A DNA stretch of 64,000 nt from Winogradskyella vincentii (lineage in GTDB: Bacteria; Bacteroidota; Bacteroidia; Flavobacteriales; Flavobacteriaceae), in NCBI RefSeq assembly GCF_020166345.1, contig NZ_JAIUJS010000001.1:62001-126000 (forward strand). Reading direction: 5' to 3'. Below are positions 34,508 to 42,954 of the stretch, one piece after another. Position 1 is the first letter of the stretch, and the number at the start of each line of letters is the position of its first letter. The position numbers and the translations under genes are program-made. The notes below the pieces were generated by a model that saw nothing but the letters and a program-made list of their open reading frames with translations, did not search any database and had not been told where the DNA came from.

Positions 34508-35052
34508 TGGATCACAGAAATTTACAGGTTGCCACAGTTGGCGGAGGATGTTTTTGGTGTACGGAAGCAGTTTTTCAAGAAGTTAAAGGTGTTGAAAAAG
34601 TAGTTTCTGGTTATTCTGGTGGTAACGCACCTGGGAAACCAACCTATAGAGAAATATGCTCTGGATTGACTGGTCATGCCGAAGTGATTCAAATCACCTT
34701 TGATGCGAGTGTGATTACGTATGAGGATATTATCATAATATTTATGACTACGCACGATCCTACTACATTAAATAGACAAGGCGCAGATCGTGGTACGCAA
34801 TATCGTTCGGTAATTTTTTACCATAGCGAAGAGCAGAAGAAAATTTCAGAAACTGTAGTCAATGAATTGGGCAAATATTATGAAGACCCAATAGTTACTG
34901 AAATTACAGAAGCCTCAACATTTTATGAAGCTGAAGAAGAGCATCAAAATTATTATAGAAATAATCAGCAACAAGGGTATTGTAGTTTTGTGATTACACC
35001 AAAACTTATGAAGCTGAGAAAACTCCATGCTGATAAGCTTAAAAGCGCTTAA
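34507..35052 (+). CDS. msrA: peptide-methionine (S)-S-oxide reductase
   Basis: A 181-residue MsrA, which repairs the S epimer that MsrB cannot. The active site is GGGCFWCTEAVF with C15, and other family motifs are GYSGG, VIQITFDASVITYEDI, HDPTTLNRQGADRGTQYRS and YYRNNQQQGYC. It is coupled one base after msrB. The family normally has 160-200 residues and this is complete. Confidence 0.96.
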   Translation: MDHRNLQVATVGGGCFWCTEAVFQEVKGVEKVVSGYSGGNAPGKPTYREICSGLTGHAEVIQITFDASVITYEDIIIIFMTTHDPTTLNRQGADRGTQYRSVIFYHSEEQKKISETVVNELGKYYEDPIVTEITEASTFYEAEEEHQNYYRNNQQQGYCSFVITPKLMKLRKLHADKLKSA

Positions 35053-35137
35053 TCAAATTTTAAATTTAAATTTCACTAGGGCGATTCTGAAAATGAATTG
35101 CCTTGAGTGACTATTGAAAAAAGAAAGGACAAAGACA

Positions 35138-35626
35138 ATGTCAAATCAAATAGAAAAACAAGTATTTAAAGCACCAGAATTTAATGTCAATCGGTGGATT
35201 GATGCTAACGGCTACAAAACAGAACCTATAAAACTTTCAGACTATAAAGGAAAGTTTAAAATAGTGTATTGTTTTCAAAGTTGGTGTCCTGGTTGCCACA
35301 GTAAAGGATTACCAGATTTAAAAATGATGGTTGAAGCATTAGAAGATAATGACAATATCGCATTTTTAGCAGTTCAAACCGTTTTTGAAGGTCATAGTTC
35401 TAACACTTTTGAGAAAATGGTAGAGACCCAAAAGCGATACGAATTAAAAATTCCTTTTGGACATGATGCTGGTAATGACGGCAATTCACGCTCTAATATT
35501 ATGACTAATTACCAAACAGGTGGTACACCCTGGTTTATTTTTATAGACAAATATGATAATGTAGTTTATAGTGATTTTCATTTAAATCCTGAGGCTGCAA
35601 TTGAGTTTTTAAAAACAATTAAATAG
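35138..35626 (+). CDS. thioredoxin-fold redox protein (redoxin/TlpA type)
   Basis: 162 residues from the ATG at 35138 (MSNQIEKQVFKAPEFNVNRW); a TTG at 35114 is in frame but less likely. The motif FQSWCPGCHSKGLPDL gives a CPGC active site, and GGTPWFIFIDKYDNVV supplies the cis-Pro loop. It has no signal peptide, so it is cytoplasmic. It sits 85 bases after msrA in a run of redox genes and could supply electrons to the Msr enzymes. Confidence 0.85.
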   Translation: MSNQIEKQVFKAPEFNVNRWIDANGYKTEPIKLSDYKGKFKIVYCFQSWCPGCHSKGLPDLKMMVEALEDNDNIAFLAVQTVFEGHSSNTFEKMVETQKRYELKIPFGHDAGNDGNSRSNIMTNYQTGGTPWFIFIDKYDNVVYSDFHLNPEAAIEFLKTIK

Positions 35627-35875
35627 ATGGCCTTAAACATTAAACTTTATGGCACCGAGAGGTGCCATAAAACACAACACTATAAAACCTATCTAAACCA
35701 AAAAGGATTAGATTATTCTTTTTTAGATGTTGAGCAAAATGAGTTATTTGCCGAAGAATTAAAAAGTTTATATCAAAATAGAAAACTTAATTTCCCAACA
35801 ATCACAATTGGTGAAAAGAAATTAAGAAACCCAACAGAAAAGGAACTCGAAAAATGGTTAGAAAAAACAAAATAG
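35627..35875 (+). CDS. glutaredoxin-like protein
   Basis: An 82-residue protein of glutaredoxin length and order: strand IKLYGTERC, helix with CHKT where the usual motif is CPYC, so a single active-site Cys, then NFPTITIGEKKLRNP with the cis-Pro loop. It begins directly after the stop of the thioredoxin-like gene, and the next gene starts inside its end (22-base overlap). A role in a thiol relay with the Msr proteins is inferred. Confidence 0.75.
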   Translation: MALNIKLYGTERCHKTQHYKTYLNQKGLDYSFLDVEQNELFAEELKSLYQNRKLNFPTITIGEKKLRNPTEKELEKWLEKTK

Positions 35876-36363
35876 CTTTTGGCGGAGGATGTCACTGGTG
35901 TACAGAAGCCGTTTTTCAATCCTTAAAGGGTGTTAATAGAGTTGAGCAGGGCTATGTTGCTTCAATTAACGAGAATAGTGCTTTTTCAGAAGCAGTAATT
36001 GTTCATTATAATCCTGAAATTATATCGCTTCAAACATTGATTGAAATTCATTTGCATACGCACAAAAGTACCTCAGCGCACTCTATGAGAGAAAAGTACC
36101 GTTCTGCGATATATACTTTTTCGGAAAAACAATATAATCATGCAATTCAAATTTTGAGCGAATTTCAGTCTGAGTTTAAGAATAAACTAATAACAAGAGT
36201 GTATCCCTTTTCAGAATTTAAAGCCTCACGTGAGGCTATTCAGAATTATTATAAAAAAAATCCTGATAAACCATTTTGTGAACGTTTTATAAACCCTAAA
36301 TTAGAACTTCTACTAAATAAATTTAACAATCAAGTCAATAAAGACTATATAATTTCAACTTAA
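35854..36363 (+). CDS. divergent MsrA paralogue
   Basis: A 169-residue protein with the MsrA start AFGGGCHWCTEAVFQSLKGV (C13), but with His in place of the usual Phe in GCFWC. It lacks the HDPTTLNRQGxDxGxQYRS signature, having instead HTHKSTSAHSMREKYRSAIY. The C-terminus SREAIQNYYKKNPDKPFCER retains the family shape. The catalytic Cys and an additional Cys are present, so activity is possible, but substrate use may differ. It overlaps the glutaredoxin-like gene. Confidence 0.8.
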   Translation: MVRKNKIAFGGGCHWCTEAVFQSLKGVNRVEQGYVASINENSAFSEAVIVHYNPEIISLQTLIEIHLHTHKSTSAHSMREKYRSAIYTFSEKQYNHAIQILSEFQSEFKNKLITRVYPFSEFKASREAIQNYYKKNPDKPFCERFINPKLELLLNKFNNQVNKDYIIST

Positions 36364-36365
36364 AA

Positions 36366-36635
36366 ATGAAAATACTAGAATCAATTAAGAATTACTTCGG
36401 TAAGAAAATAAATAATGAACCAACTGGTGAAGCACCAGAAGGTATTTGCCCAAATTGCTGGGGTAAACAAGAATGGGAAGGTGAATTCTATGAATTTATG
36501 AAAGGTAGTAAAAACGAAAAACGCAATGAAACGTACAATAACTTCATTAATAAAATTGTAGAAAGCAACATAGATGGAATTGCCATACAAAAAGACTCCT
36601 ACACATGCAAGACTTGTAATATAAACTTTGCTTAA
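36366..36635 (+). CDS. small zinc-ribbon-like protein
   Basis: An 89-residue protein with two Cys pairs, CPNCWGKQEWEG and CKTCNINF, about 50 residues apart, as in zinc ribbons. The region between is charged and rich in Lys, Glu and Asn. No family recognised. It follows the MsrA-like gene by two bases and is therefore in the same transcript. Confidence 0.65.
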   Translation: MKILESIKNYFGKKINNEPTGEAPEGICPNCWGKQEWEGEFYEFMKGSKNEKRNETYNNFINKIVESNIDGIAIQKDSYTCKTCNINFA

Positions 36636-36644
36636 AAGGACTAA

Positions 36645-37601
36645 ATGAGTAAAACGAAAATCGGATTAGGATTAGCCGCACTTGGCAGACCTGACTACAT
36701 TAATATAAGGTCTAACACTAATGTAGATAAATCTATTGAAGCGTTTAAAAGCAATACATTAAAAATCCTTGATGAGAGTTATGCTCTTGGTTTGAGAGAT
36801 TTTGATGTGGCCCCATCTTATGGGTTAGGTGAGCAATTCTTGTTAGAATGGAATAAAACAAGAAATCATTCAGATGTGAATCTCTCAACAAAATTCGGTT
36901 ACACTTATGTTGCTAATTGGAAAATTGGATTTGAAGGGAAACATGAAATTAAAGAACATTCTTTAACGAAACTTAACGAGCAATGGGAAACATCGAAAGC
37001 CCTTCTACCAAATCTTAAAATCTATCAGATCCATTCTGCAACGCTGGAAAGCGGTGTTTTAGAAAACAGGGATGTATTATCTCGATTAGATGAACTAAAA
37101 CAAAAACATCAATTAAAAATTGGAATTACTTCTAGTGGAACAGAACAAGTAAAAATTATCCATAATGCCAAGAATGTCAATGTCAATGGGAAACCACTTT
37201 TTGACAGTTACCAAGTAACATTCAATATTTTTGAACAATCTTGTTATAAGATTTTAAAACAATTATTAAAAGAAGATAAAACCGTTATCATTAAAGAAGC
37301 ATTGGCTAATGGTCGGGTTTTTAGAAATAATCGTTTCAAAAATCATTTGGCCACTTATGATTATCTAGAAACACTTGCAGTAAAATACAAAGTTTCGAGT
37401 GATGCTATTGCATTACGCTTTATTATGGACAATCTTGAACCAACTTTGATATTAAGTGGTGCTTCAAATACAGAACAATTAAAACAAAACATAAAGGCTT
37501 TAAACTTTGATTTAGATGAAATTGAAACTTCAAAATTAGAATCATTTAAAGTGTCACCACAGCAATATTGGCAAGAAAGAAGTAACTTAGATTGGAATTA
37601 G
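36645..37601 (+). CDS. aldo/keto reductase
   Basis: A 318-residue TIM-barrel oxidoreductase. It shows FDVAPSYGLGEQFLLEW (catalytic Asp and Tyr region), LSTKFGYTY (Lys), YQIHSA (the His of the tetrad in its usual place), KIGITSSG and VIIKEALANGRVF. The end LILSGASNTEQLKQNIKAL binds the NADP adenosine. The substrate is unknown. It is part of the redox run, 9 bases after the zinc-ribbon gene. Confidence 0.9.
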   Translation: MSKTKIGLGLAALGRPDYINIRSNTNVDKSIEAFKSNTLKILDESYALGLRDFDVAPSYGLGEQFLLEWNKTRNHSDVNLSTKFGYTYVANWKIGFEGKHEIKEHSLTKLNEQWETSKALLPNLKIYQIHSATLESGVLENRDVLSRLDELKQKHQLKIGITSSGTEQVKIIHNAKNVNVNGKPLFDSYQVTFNIFEQSCYKILKQLLKEDKTVIIKEALANGRVFRNNRFKNHLATYDYLETLAVKYKVSSDAIALRFIMDNLEPTLILSGASNTEQLKQNIKALNFDLDEIETSKLESFKVSPQQYWQERSNLDWN

Positions 37602-37607
37602 AATTAA

Positions 37608-37850
37608 ATGATACGACTTTATATTATTGGCATTGCCATTCTTATTATTGCGATTCTGGCAAATGGCATAATTTTAAAATTAGGCATTAAGTCTTGGTAT
37701 GATTTTATTGCCCTTCTCAACCATGAAGGCAGTTCAGCGTTTCGCCAACTAAGCATATTAGACTACCTATGGTTGTTTATTGGCTATCCATTAGTCTTAG
37801 GTTGTGGGTTTTGGATTGGTGACTCAATCCATAAATTAATAAAAAACTAA
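37608..37850 (+). CDS. small two-helix membrane protein
   Basis: An 80-residue protein with hydrophobic segments at about 2-24 and 48-68 and a soluble loop between (KSWYDFIALLNHEGSSAF). No family recognised. It lies between aldo/keto reductase and nitroreductase with gaps of six bases on both sides. Confidence 0.65.
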   Translation: MIRLYIIGIAILIIAILANGIILKLGIKSWYDFIALLNHEGSSAFRQLSILDYLWLFIGYPLVLGCGFWIGDSIHKLIKN

Positions 37851-37856
37851 AAGTAC

Positions 37857-38585
37857 ATGGAAAAAACAGTTACAGAAGCTATTGCTTATAGACGATCAAC
37901 TCGGGTATATACAGAACAACCGATTGATACAGACAAAGTAAAACAATGTCTTGTAAATGCCTCTTTAGCACCGACAAGCAGTAATCTTCAGCTCTGGGAA
38001 TTTTATCATGTTACCAACAAAGAAAAACTGAAATTACTAGCAGAAGCATGTTTCAATCAAAGCGCTGCAAAGACAGCCCAACAATTGGTAATAGTCGTGG
38101 CAAGAAAAGATTTGTGGAAAAAACGAGCTAATGCAAATATTGATTTTCTGAACAGAGTATATAACAGAGAAGGACTGAGCGAGCGTGATTTAAAACGTAA
38201 AAAAATGGCAACTGATTATTATAAAAAACTCATTCCTACGATTTACACAGACTTTCTAGGCATACTGGGTTATATTAAATTTTTCATTTTTCAGATTGTT
38301 GGAATTTTTAAACCCATTTATAGACAAACACGTTTAAGTGATATGCGAATAGTTGCCCATAAAAGTGCTGGCTTAGCCGCTCAAAATTTTATGACCAGTA
38401 TGGCGGCAATTGGCTATGATACTTGTCCAATGGAAGGAAGTGATACTTTACGTGTTAAAAAGATACTCAACTTGCCTCGTGGTGCTGAAGTAAATATGGT
38501 TATAGGATGTGGCATAAGAGATGATAAGGGAATTTATGGGCCGAGATTTAGAATCCCTTTCGAAGAGGTTTATTTTGAGGTATAA
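37857..38585 (+). CDS. nitroreductase family flavoprotein
   Basis: A 242-residue FMN-dependent oxidoreductase. The start TEAIAYRRSTRVYTEQPID and LAPTSSNLQLWEF bind FMN phosphate. LAAQNFMTSMAAIGYDTCPMEG and VNMVIGCGIRDDKGIYGPRF are the closing motifs. Such enzymes reduce quinones or nitro compounds using NAD(P)H. It ends the plus-strand redox run, two bases from the end of the convergent DsbD-type gene. Confidence 0.88.
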   Translation: MEKTVTEAIAYRRSTRVYTEQPIDTDKVKQCLVNASLAPTSSNLQLWEFYHVTNKEKLKLLAEACFNQSAAKTAQQLVIVVARKDLWKKRANANIDFLNRVYNREGLSERDLKRKKMATDYYKKLIPTIYTDFLGILGYIKFFIFQIVGIFKPIYRQTRLSDMRIVAHKSAGLAAQNFMTSMAAIGYDTCPMEGSDTLRVKKILNLPRGAEVNMVIGCGIRDDKGIYGPRFRIPFEEVYFEV

Positions 38586-38587
38586 CC

Positions 38588-40564
38588 TTATTTCTTAAAA
38601 TTCTCCAATCCCTTTTTTAACCAGTCATAATATGCATCTGCGTCAGGTTCATAGGCATTGGTAGTATTAAGCAATTGCATATCATGGTCTAATAATGCGT
38701 AGTAGGGTTGTGAATTATTCTCAAAATTTATGGTCTGCAAGGTTGCCCATTTATCTCCTATAGTTTCTATTTCCTTAACCGATCCATTACTTCTTAAATA
38801 CTGAAATTGATCTACTTCAGGCAATGCTTTTTTATCGTCTACATACAGCGAAATAATGACATAATTTTCACTAAGCATATCATAAACATCAGACGTGCTC
38901 CAAACCTGCTCTTCCATCTTTCTACAGTTAACACAAGCCCAACCAGTAAAGTCTAGTAAAATAGGTTTGTTCTCTGCCTTAGCTTGTGCCAAGCCTTCAC
39001 TTAAATCCTTATTACAGTTAAGATCTAATGGACATTCAGATGATTTTTCATATAGGCTATAAAACATAGGTGGCGGGAAACCACTTAACCATTTAAGGTT
39101 TGCATGAGCTGAATTTGTCAATCCAGGTATAAGGTAAATTACAAATGCAATCACCAAAATACCTGTTGTTATTCTTCCTTTACTTAGTTTTTGCAGAGGC
39201 CCATCATGCGGAAACTTTATTTTCCCAAATAGATATAGGACCAAGCCAATACCAATCAATATCCACAGACCAATAAACACTTCACGTTTAAGAAGTCCCC
39301 AATGCTCAACCAAATCTGCATTAGACAAGAACTTAAGCGCTAAAGCTAATTCAATAAAACCTAGCACTACTTTAACTGTATTAAGCCATCCACCAGACTT
39401 TGGTAACGAATTAAGCCATTTAGGAAACATGGCAAATAAGGAGAACGGTAAGGCCAAAGCCAAACCAAATCCGCTCATTCCCATAGTTAATTGCATGACA
39501 CCACCATCTGCTGTTAATGAACTTCCCAAAAGCGTTCCCAATATTGGACCTGTACATGAAAATGATACTATAGCCAAGGTTAAGGCCATAAAAAAGACTC
39601 CAATAAATCCACCAATTTTATTGGCTTTACTATCCATAGCTGCACTCCATGATTGTGGCAGTGTTAATTCAAAATAACCAAAGAACGAAAAGGCAAATAC
39701 TATAAAAATTATAAAGAATATAATGTTAAGGGTAACATTAGTAGAGATATTATTCAATATTCCAGGATCTAAAGAATCTAAGACATGAAAAGGAATACTC
39801 AATAGCGCATAAATTAGGAAAATGAAAAAACCATAAAGAATTGAGTTAAACAAACCTTTCTTTGGATCGTTTGCACTTTTGGTAAAAAATGAAACGGTTA
39901 AAGGTATCATTGGAAACACACAAGGTGTTAACAATGCAATTAATCCTCCCAGAAAACCCAATAAAAAAATAGAAAAATTGCTTTTCTTTTTAATGGTTTG
40001 GCTTTCAAATTTATCCCAACCTGTTACATTAAGATTGAGTGACTCAGATAATTCCTTGCTCCTATCATCAATCTCGGTAATTTCTTTGGTTATATCAGAG
40101 CCATCTAATGAAATATTGAAGGTGTAATCGCCAGGAATACATTTAGAATCATCACAGGTTTGGTATTCTACAATAAGATCAACTTGGCTAAGTTCAGAAT
40201 TACTAATTGCAACCAATTGTTCAAATACGGCAGTGTCCTTAAATTTTACAACGTTTTCTTGAAATATTTTATCAAATATTGGTGCTACAGATGGCTCAGC
40301 GAACTCACCTATTAGAGTATAATTGTTTTCCTGATTTGTAAATTCAAAGAATGTTGTAGGTGCAAAACTTTCTTCAGATTGTTGGTGCTGGGAATAAATG
40401 TACCAGCCCTTATCAATATTAGCTTGAATAATGACTTTATACTCATTTTCTGAAACTTTCTCAACCTTTGATTCCCACTTTACGGGTTCTAAAATCTGAG
40501 AATTCAATTGAAATGAAAAACAAAACGCAATTAATACGTAAAATAATAGGGATTTAATCTTCAT
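38588..40564 (-). CDS. DsbD-type thiol:disulfide interchange protein
   Basis: 658 residues from the ATG giving MKIKSLLFYVLIAFCFSF, a signal peptide; an upstream in-frame start is less likely. The N-terminal periplasmic domain has EYQTCDDSKCIPG. Eight membrane helices follow (about 200-485, with GLIALLTPCVFPMIPLTV and SFSCTGPILGTLLG carrying the conserved Cys). A C-terminal thioredoxin domain has FTGWACVNCRKMEEQV. It passes electrons from cytoplasmic thioredoxin to periplasmic thiol proteins, in keeping with the neighbouring thioredoxin-fold lipoproteins. Confidence 0.92.
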   Translation of the reverse strand: MKIKSLLFYVLIAFCFSFQLNSQILEPVKWESKVEKVSENEYKVIIQANIDKGWYIYSQHQQSEESFAPTTFFEFTNQENNYTLIGEFAEPSVAPIFDKIFQENVVKFKDTAVFEQLVAISNSELSQVDLIVEYQTCDDSKCIPGDYTFNISLDGSDITKEITEIDDRSKELSESLNLNVTGWDKFESQTIKKKSNFSIFLLGFLGGLIALLTPCVFPMIPLTVSFFTKSANDPKKGLFNSILYGFFIFLIYALLSIPFHVLDSLDPGILNNISTNVTLNIIFFIIFIVFAFSFFGYFELTLPQSWSAAMDSKANKIGGFIGVFFMALTLAIVSFSCTGPILGTLLGSSLTADGGVMQLTMGMSGFGLALALPFSLFAMFPKWLNSLPKSGGWLNTVKVVLGFIELALALKFLSNADLVEHWGLLKREVFIGLWILIGIGLVLYLFGKIKFPHDGPLQKLSKGRITTGILVIAFVIYLIPGLTNSAHANLKWLSGFPPPMFYSLYEKSSECPLDLNCNKDLSEGLAQAKAENKPILLDFTGWACVNCRKMEEQVWSTSDVYDMLSENYVIISLYVDDKKALPEVDQFQYLRSNGSVKEIETIGDKWATLQTINFENNSQPYYALLDHDMQLLNTTNAYEPDADAYYDWLKKGLENFKK

Positions 40565-40669
40565 AAATAAAGCGTTAACACACAAATGTAATTGTTGTGA
40601 TTCTAATATTGATAAACAGTCGCGTAATTTATAAAATCCTTAAGAATTACAATGATACTTTTATAACAT

Positions 40670-40695
40670 AAAAAAACCGAACAAATTGTTCGGTT
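40670..40695 (-). terminator. terminator of the rhodanese lipoprotein gene
   Basis: AACCGAAC-AAATT-GTTCGGTT forms an eight-base perfect stem; on the minus strand it is followed by a T run. It lies seven bases after the stop of the gene ending at 40702. Confidence 0.8.
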
Positions 40696-40701
40696 ATGTT
40701 T

Positions 40702-41106
40702 TTATGATTTTACTTCGAGGTCGAGTTCATCAGAATGTTGCCACCTAGATAGACCTCCCTCGAGATCATAGATTTTTTCAAAACCAGCTTCTTCCATTTT
40801 CTTTGCACATTTTGCGCTTCTTACACCGCCTTTACAATAAAGAATAATTGGTTTTTCTTTATCTAATTTTGTTATATCCTCCTCAAAAGTAGGTGAGAAA
40901 TAATCAATATTTTGAGCATTTGAAATATGTACTTCACTGTACTCTTCTGGTGTTCTCACATCTATAACCTGAACATCTTCCGATTCTAAAATAGATATCA
41001 TTTCTTCTGCAGTTACTAATTTAACTTCAGTGTTTTTAGTATCCACACAACTTATTGAAAGACAAAGTACTGGGATTAAAAAACAGATATAAAAAAATCT
41101 TTTCAT
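40702..41106 (-). CDS. rhodanese-domain lipoprotein
   Basis: A 134-residue protein with the lipoprotein signal FFYICFLIPVLCLSISC. The rhodanese domain has VIDVRTPEEYSEVHI and the active-site loop ILYCKGGVRSAKCAKKM with catalytic Cys, ending DLEGGLSRW. It moves sulfane sulfur or acts as a thiol carrier outside the cytoplasmic membrane. It is followed by a terminator and is 18 bases after a cytoplasmic rhodanese, forming a pair. Confidence 0.88.
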   Translation of the reverse strand: MKRFFYICFLIPVLCLSISCVDTKNTEVKLVTAEEMISILESEDVQVIDVRTPEEYSEVHISNAQNIDYFSPTFEEDITKLDKEKPIILYCKGGVRSAKCAKKMEEAGFEKIYDLEGGLSRWQHSDELDLEVKS

Positions 41107-41124
41107 GACTAACTTAATATTTAA

Positions 41125-41436
41125 TTATTGATGAATAACATCGCCCTTCCACTCAAGTATACCACCAGATAAATTAAAGGCGTTTTCAAAACCAAGTTGA
41201 TTCATTACTGCACATGCTTGCCCACTACGACCACCTGACCTACAATACACATAGTAATTCTTAGATTTATCCAATTTATTAAGTTCATCAATAAATCCTT
41301 GACCTTTATAAATATCTATATGAATTGCATTTGGTATAATTCCGCCATTAACTTCGTTCTGAGTTCTAACATCTAAAACAACCGAATTATTGTCTTCTTC
41401 GAGTTGTTTTGTCCAATCATTCTGCGATAAATTCAA
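41125..41436 (-). CDS. cytoplasmic rhodanese-domain protein
   Basis: A 103-residue single rhodanese domain: VVLDVRTQNEVNGGIIPNAI, active-site loop YYVYCRSGGRSGQACAVM, ending NLSGGILEWKGD. It has no signal peptide. It is the partner of the lipoprotein rhodanese that follows on the same transcript, giving one enzyme on each side of the membrane. Confidence 0.9.
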   Translation of the reverse strand: MNLSQNDWTKQLEEDNNSVVLDVRTQNEVNGGIIPNAIHIDIYKGQGFIDELNKLDKSKNYYVYCRSGGRSGQACAVMNQLGFENAFNLSGGILEWKGDVIHQ

Positions 41437-41488
41437 TTTATATAGCTTTTTGTTTAAACAAAATTAACATTTCCTTATGATATAGACG

Positions 41489-41520
41489 AAAAAAAATCCG
41501 AAGTGTTACATCTTCGGATT
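41489..41520 (-). terminator. terminator after the thioredoxin-fold gene
   Basis: AATCCGAAG and CTTCGGATT form a nine-base perfect stem with an eight-base loop, followed on the minus strand by a run of T. It ends the transcript of the two thioredoxin-fold genes ahead of the rhodaneses. Confidence 0.8.
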
Positions 41521-41562
41521 AATTTTTTAGATTTTTAATATAATTAATTAAAAATCAATTCA

Positions 41563-42174
41563 TTATACTTTTATTGAGCATCCTATAGCTCTTGTTTCTT
41601 TAACCTTTACCTCGCCACCATCTAATAATGTGTCAACAGCATCTTCAACATATTTTGTGTTAACTGAAGCTGCGTCCTTATAATTATCATCAATTGCACC
41701 AATATATTTTACTTCATTTCCTTTTCTTGTTTTTTCTAAAATATAAACATGAGGTGTTTTTGTAGCTCCATATTGAGGATAAATCTTTTGTCCTTTATCC
41801 ACTAAATACGGAAATGTAAATCCTTTTGCTTTAGCTCTAGCTTTCATTGCCTCCATATTATCACCAGGTTTTACATCAGTGTTATTAGGCATAATTGCAA
41901 TTACAGGATATCCTTTTGAAGCATATTTTTTATCTAATGCAACAATTCTATCCTCATATGCTACAGCATAAGGACAAGTATTACAGGTAAAAACAACAAT
42001 GAATCCCTTTGCCTCTTTGTAGTCTGACAAAGAAACCATTTTACCATCTATATTTTCCAAACTGAAGTCTGTTGCTAAATCGCCAACTTTATAGCCATCT
42101 GTATCTGGCTTAACTGTAAATGCCGAAACAACGGTCATAATTACTATTAGTGAAAGTACCTTTAAAGTTTTCAT
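41563..42174 (-). CDS. secreted thioredoxin-fold protein (AhpC/TSA type)
   Basis: A 203-residue protein with a signal peptide (VLSLIVIMTVVSAF). The domain begins VGDLATDFSLENIDGK, has the active site VVFTCNTCPYAVAYEDRI (CNTC) and a cis-Pro loop ATKTPHVYILEK. The C-terminus contains one more Cys in RAIGCSIKV. Proteins of this type are frequent in Flavobacteriaceae, where they often precede or follow TlpA-like lipoproteins. It starts six bases after the gene ending at 42181. Confidence 0.85.
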   Translation of the reverse strand: MKTLKVLSLIVIMTVVSAFTVKPDTDGYKVGDLATDFSLENIDGKMVSLSDYKEAKGFIVVFTCNTCPYAVAYEDRIVALDKKYASKGYPVIAIMPNNTDVKPGDNMEAMKARAKAKGFTFPYLVDKGQKIYPQYGATKTPHVYILEKTRKGNEVKYIGAIDDNYKDAASVNTKYVEDAVDTLLDGGEVKVKETRAIGCSIKV

Positions 42175-42180
42175 GAGTAT

Positions 42181-42720
42181 TTATTTTAAAAATTGTTTTA
42201 ATTCGTTTTCTAACTCCTCTTGAGTAAATGACCTTTCGTAAAAAAGGCGCTTATCATTATTATAAATTATTGTAGCCGGAATTGCTCCTGACCAGTTTTC
42301 GTCAATTGCAGGTATCCATCTATTTTGATCTGTATCATCAAATGCAACAACCTTAGATTGTAATTTGTGCTTGCTCATAAATGGTTTGAGTTTAGAATCG
42401 TAATTCTTCGGAAAATCTAAACTTACTAATAAAACCTCAACATTTTTATCTTGATATTTTTCATTAACTACTTCAAAATATGGTAACTCCTTTACACAGG
42501 GCGCACACCAAGTAGCCCAAAAATTCACCACATGAATCTTGTCATCTTTTTTGTTAATTAGCGGTTCTAAACCATCGTAATCATAAATCTCAAGTTCAAT
42601 ACTTTCTGAACCAGGTTCTACAACTTCAGCAGTGACCTTATCAACCTTCTCTTCAATTTGAGGATTTTCATTTTTACATCCTACAAATAGTAAGAAAACA
42701 ACCAGTACAATTTGTTTCAT
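42181..42720 (-). CDS. TlpA-like thioredoxin lipoprotein
   Basis: A 179-residue protein with lipoprotein signal QIVLVVFLLFVGC and thioredoxin motif NFWATWCAPCVKELPYF (CAPC). A cis-Pro region SGAIPATIIYNN follows. It is expected on the periplasmic face of a membrane as a disulfide reductase or cytochrome c maturation helper, receiving electrons from the DsbD-type protein encoded 1.6 kb away. It is divergent from the trp operon. Confidence 0.9.
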   Translation of the reverse strand: MKQIVLVVFLLFVGCKNENPQIEEKVDKVTAEVVEPGSESIELEIYDYDGLEPLINKKDDKIHVVNFWATWCAPCVKELPYFEVVNEKYQDKNVEVLLVSLDFPKNYDSKLKPFMSKHKLQSKVVAFDDTDQNRWIPAIDENWSGAIPATIIYNNDKRLFYERSFTQEELENELKQFLK

Positions 42721-42782
42721 AGGCTAAAGTTATCAATCAAAATTTATGACTTGGAATAATTAACAAAAAATTAATTCAAAAG

Positions 42783-42814
42783 TTTGATAATAAAAATTAT
42801 CATTTCTATATTTG
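42783..42814 (+). promoter_or_regulatory. promoter of the tryptophan operon
   Basis: TTTG at 42783-42786, 20 bases, then TATATTTG at 42807-42814 match the Bacteroidota -33/-7 consensus TTTG-N19-21-TAnnTTTG very well. Transcription would begin around 42820, next to the leader-peptide ATG. Confidence 0.7.
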
Positions 42815-42821
42815 ACACATA

Positions 42822-42884
42822 ATGAAAACAATAATTACTCATACTTGGTGGTGGAATTTCTCAAACTCGACGTCTGTGAATTAA
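42822..42884 (+). CDS. trpL: trp operon leader peptide with three consecutive Trp codons
   Basis: ATG AAA ACA ATA ATT ACT CAT ACT TGG TGG TGG gives MKTIITHTWWW, followed by nine more residues (NFSNSTSVN) and TAA. Three Trp codons in a row in 20 residues, directly between the trp promoter and an attenuator hairpin, are the classic signature of ribosome-mediated attenuation. The predicted transcript start is at or within a base or two of the ATG, so the message may be nearly leaderless. Confidence 0.85.
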   Translation: MKTIITHTWWWNFSNSTSVN

Positions 42885-42942
42885 CACCTTGTATGTATAA
42901 AATATAGAAAAAAGGCTTGTCATTCACGACAGGCCTTTTTTT
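42884..42942 (+). terminator. trp attenuator
   Basis: AAAAGGCTTGTC-ATTCAC-GACAGGCCTTTT (12 pairs, one G-U) at 42910-42939 is followed by three more T; it is a rho-independent terminator placed 25 bases after the leader stop and 15 bases before trpE. Upstream, the segment CACCTT at 42885-42890 can pair either with GGTG inside the Trp codons or with AAGG in the left arm of the terminator. That would give the protector/antiterminator choice, although both alternatives are only four to five pairs long. Confidence 0.8.
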
Positions 42943-42954
42943 AATTAGTAATCA

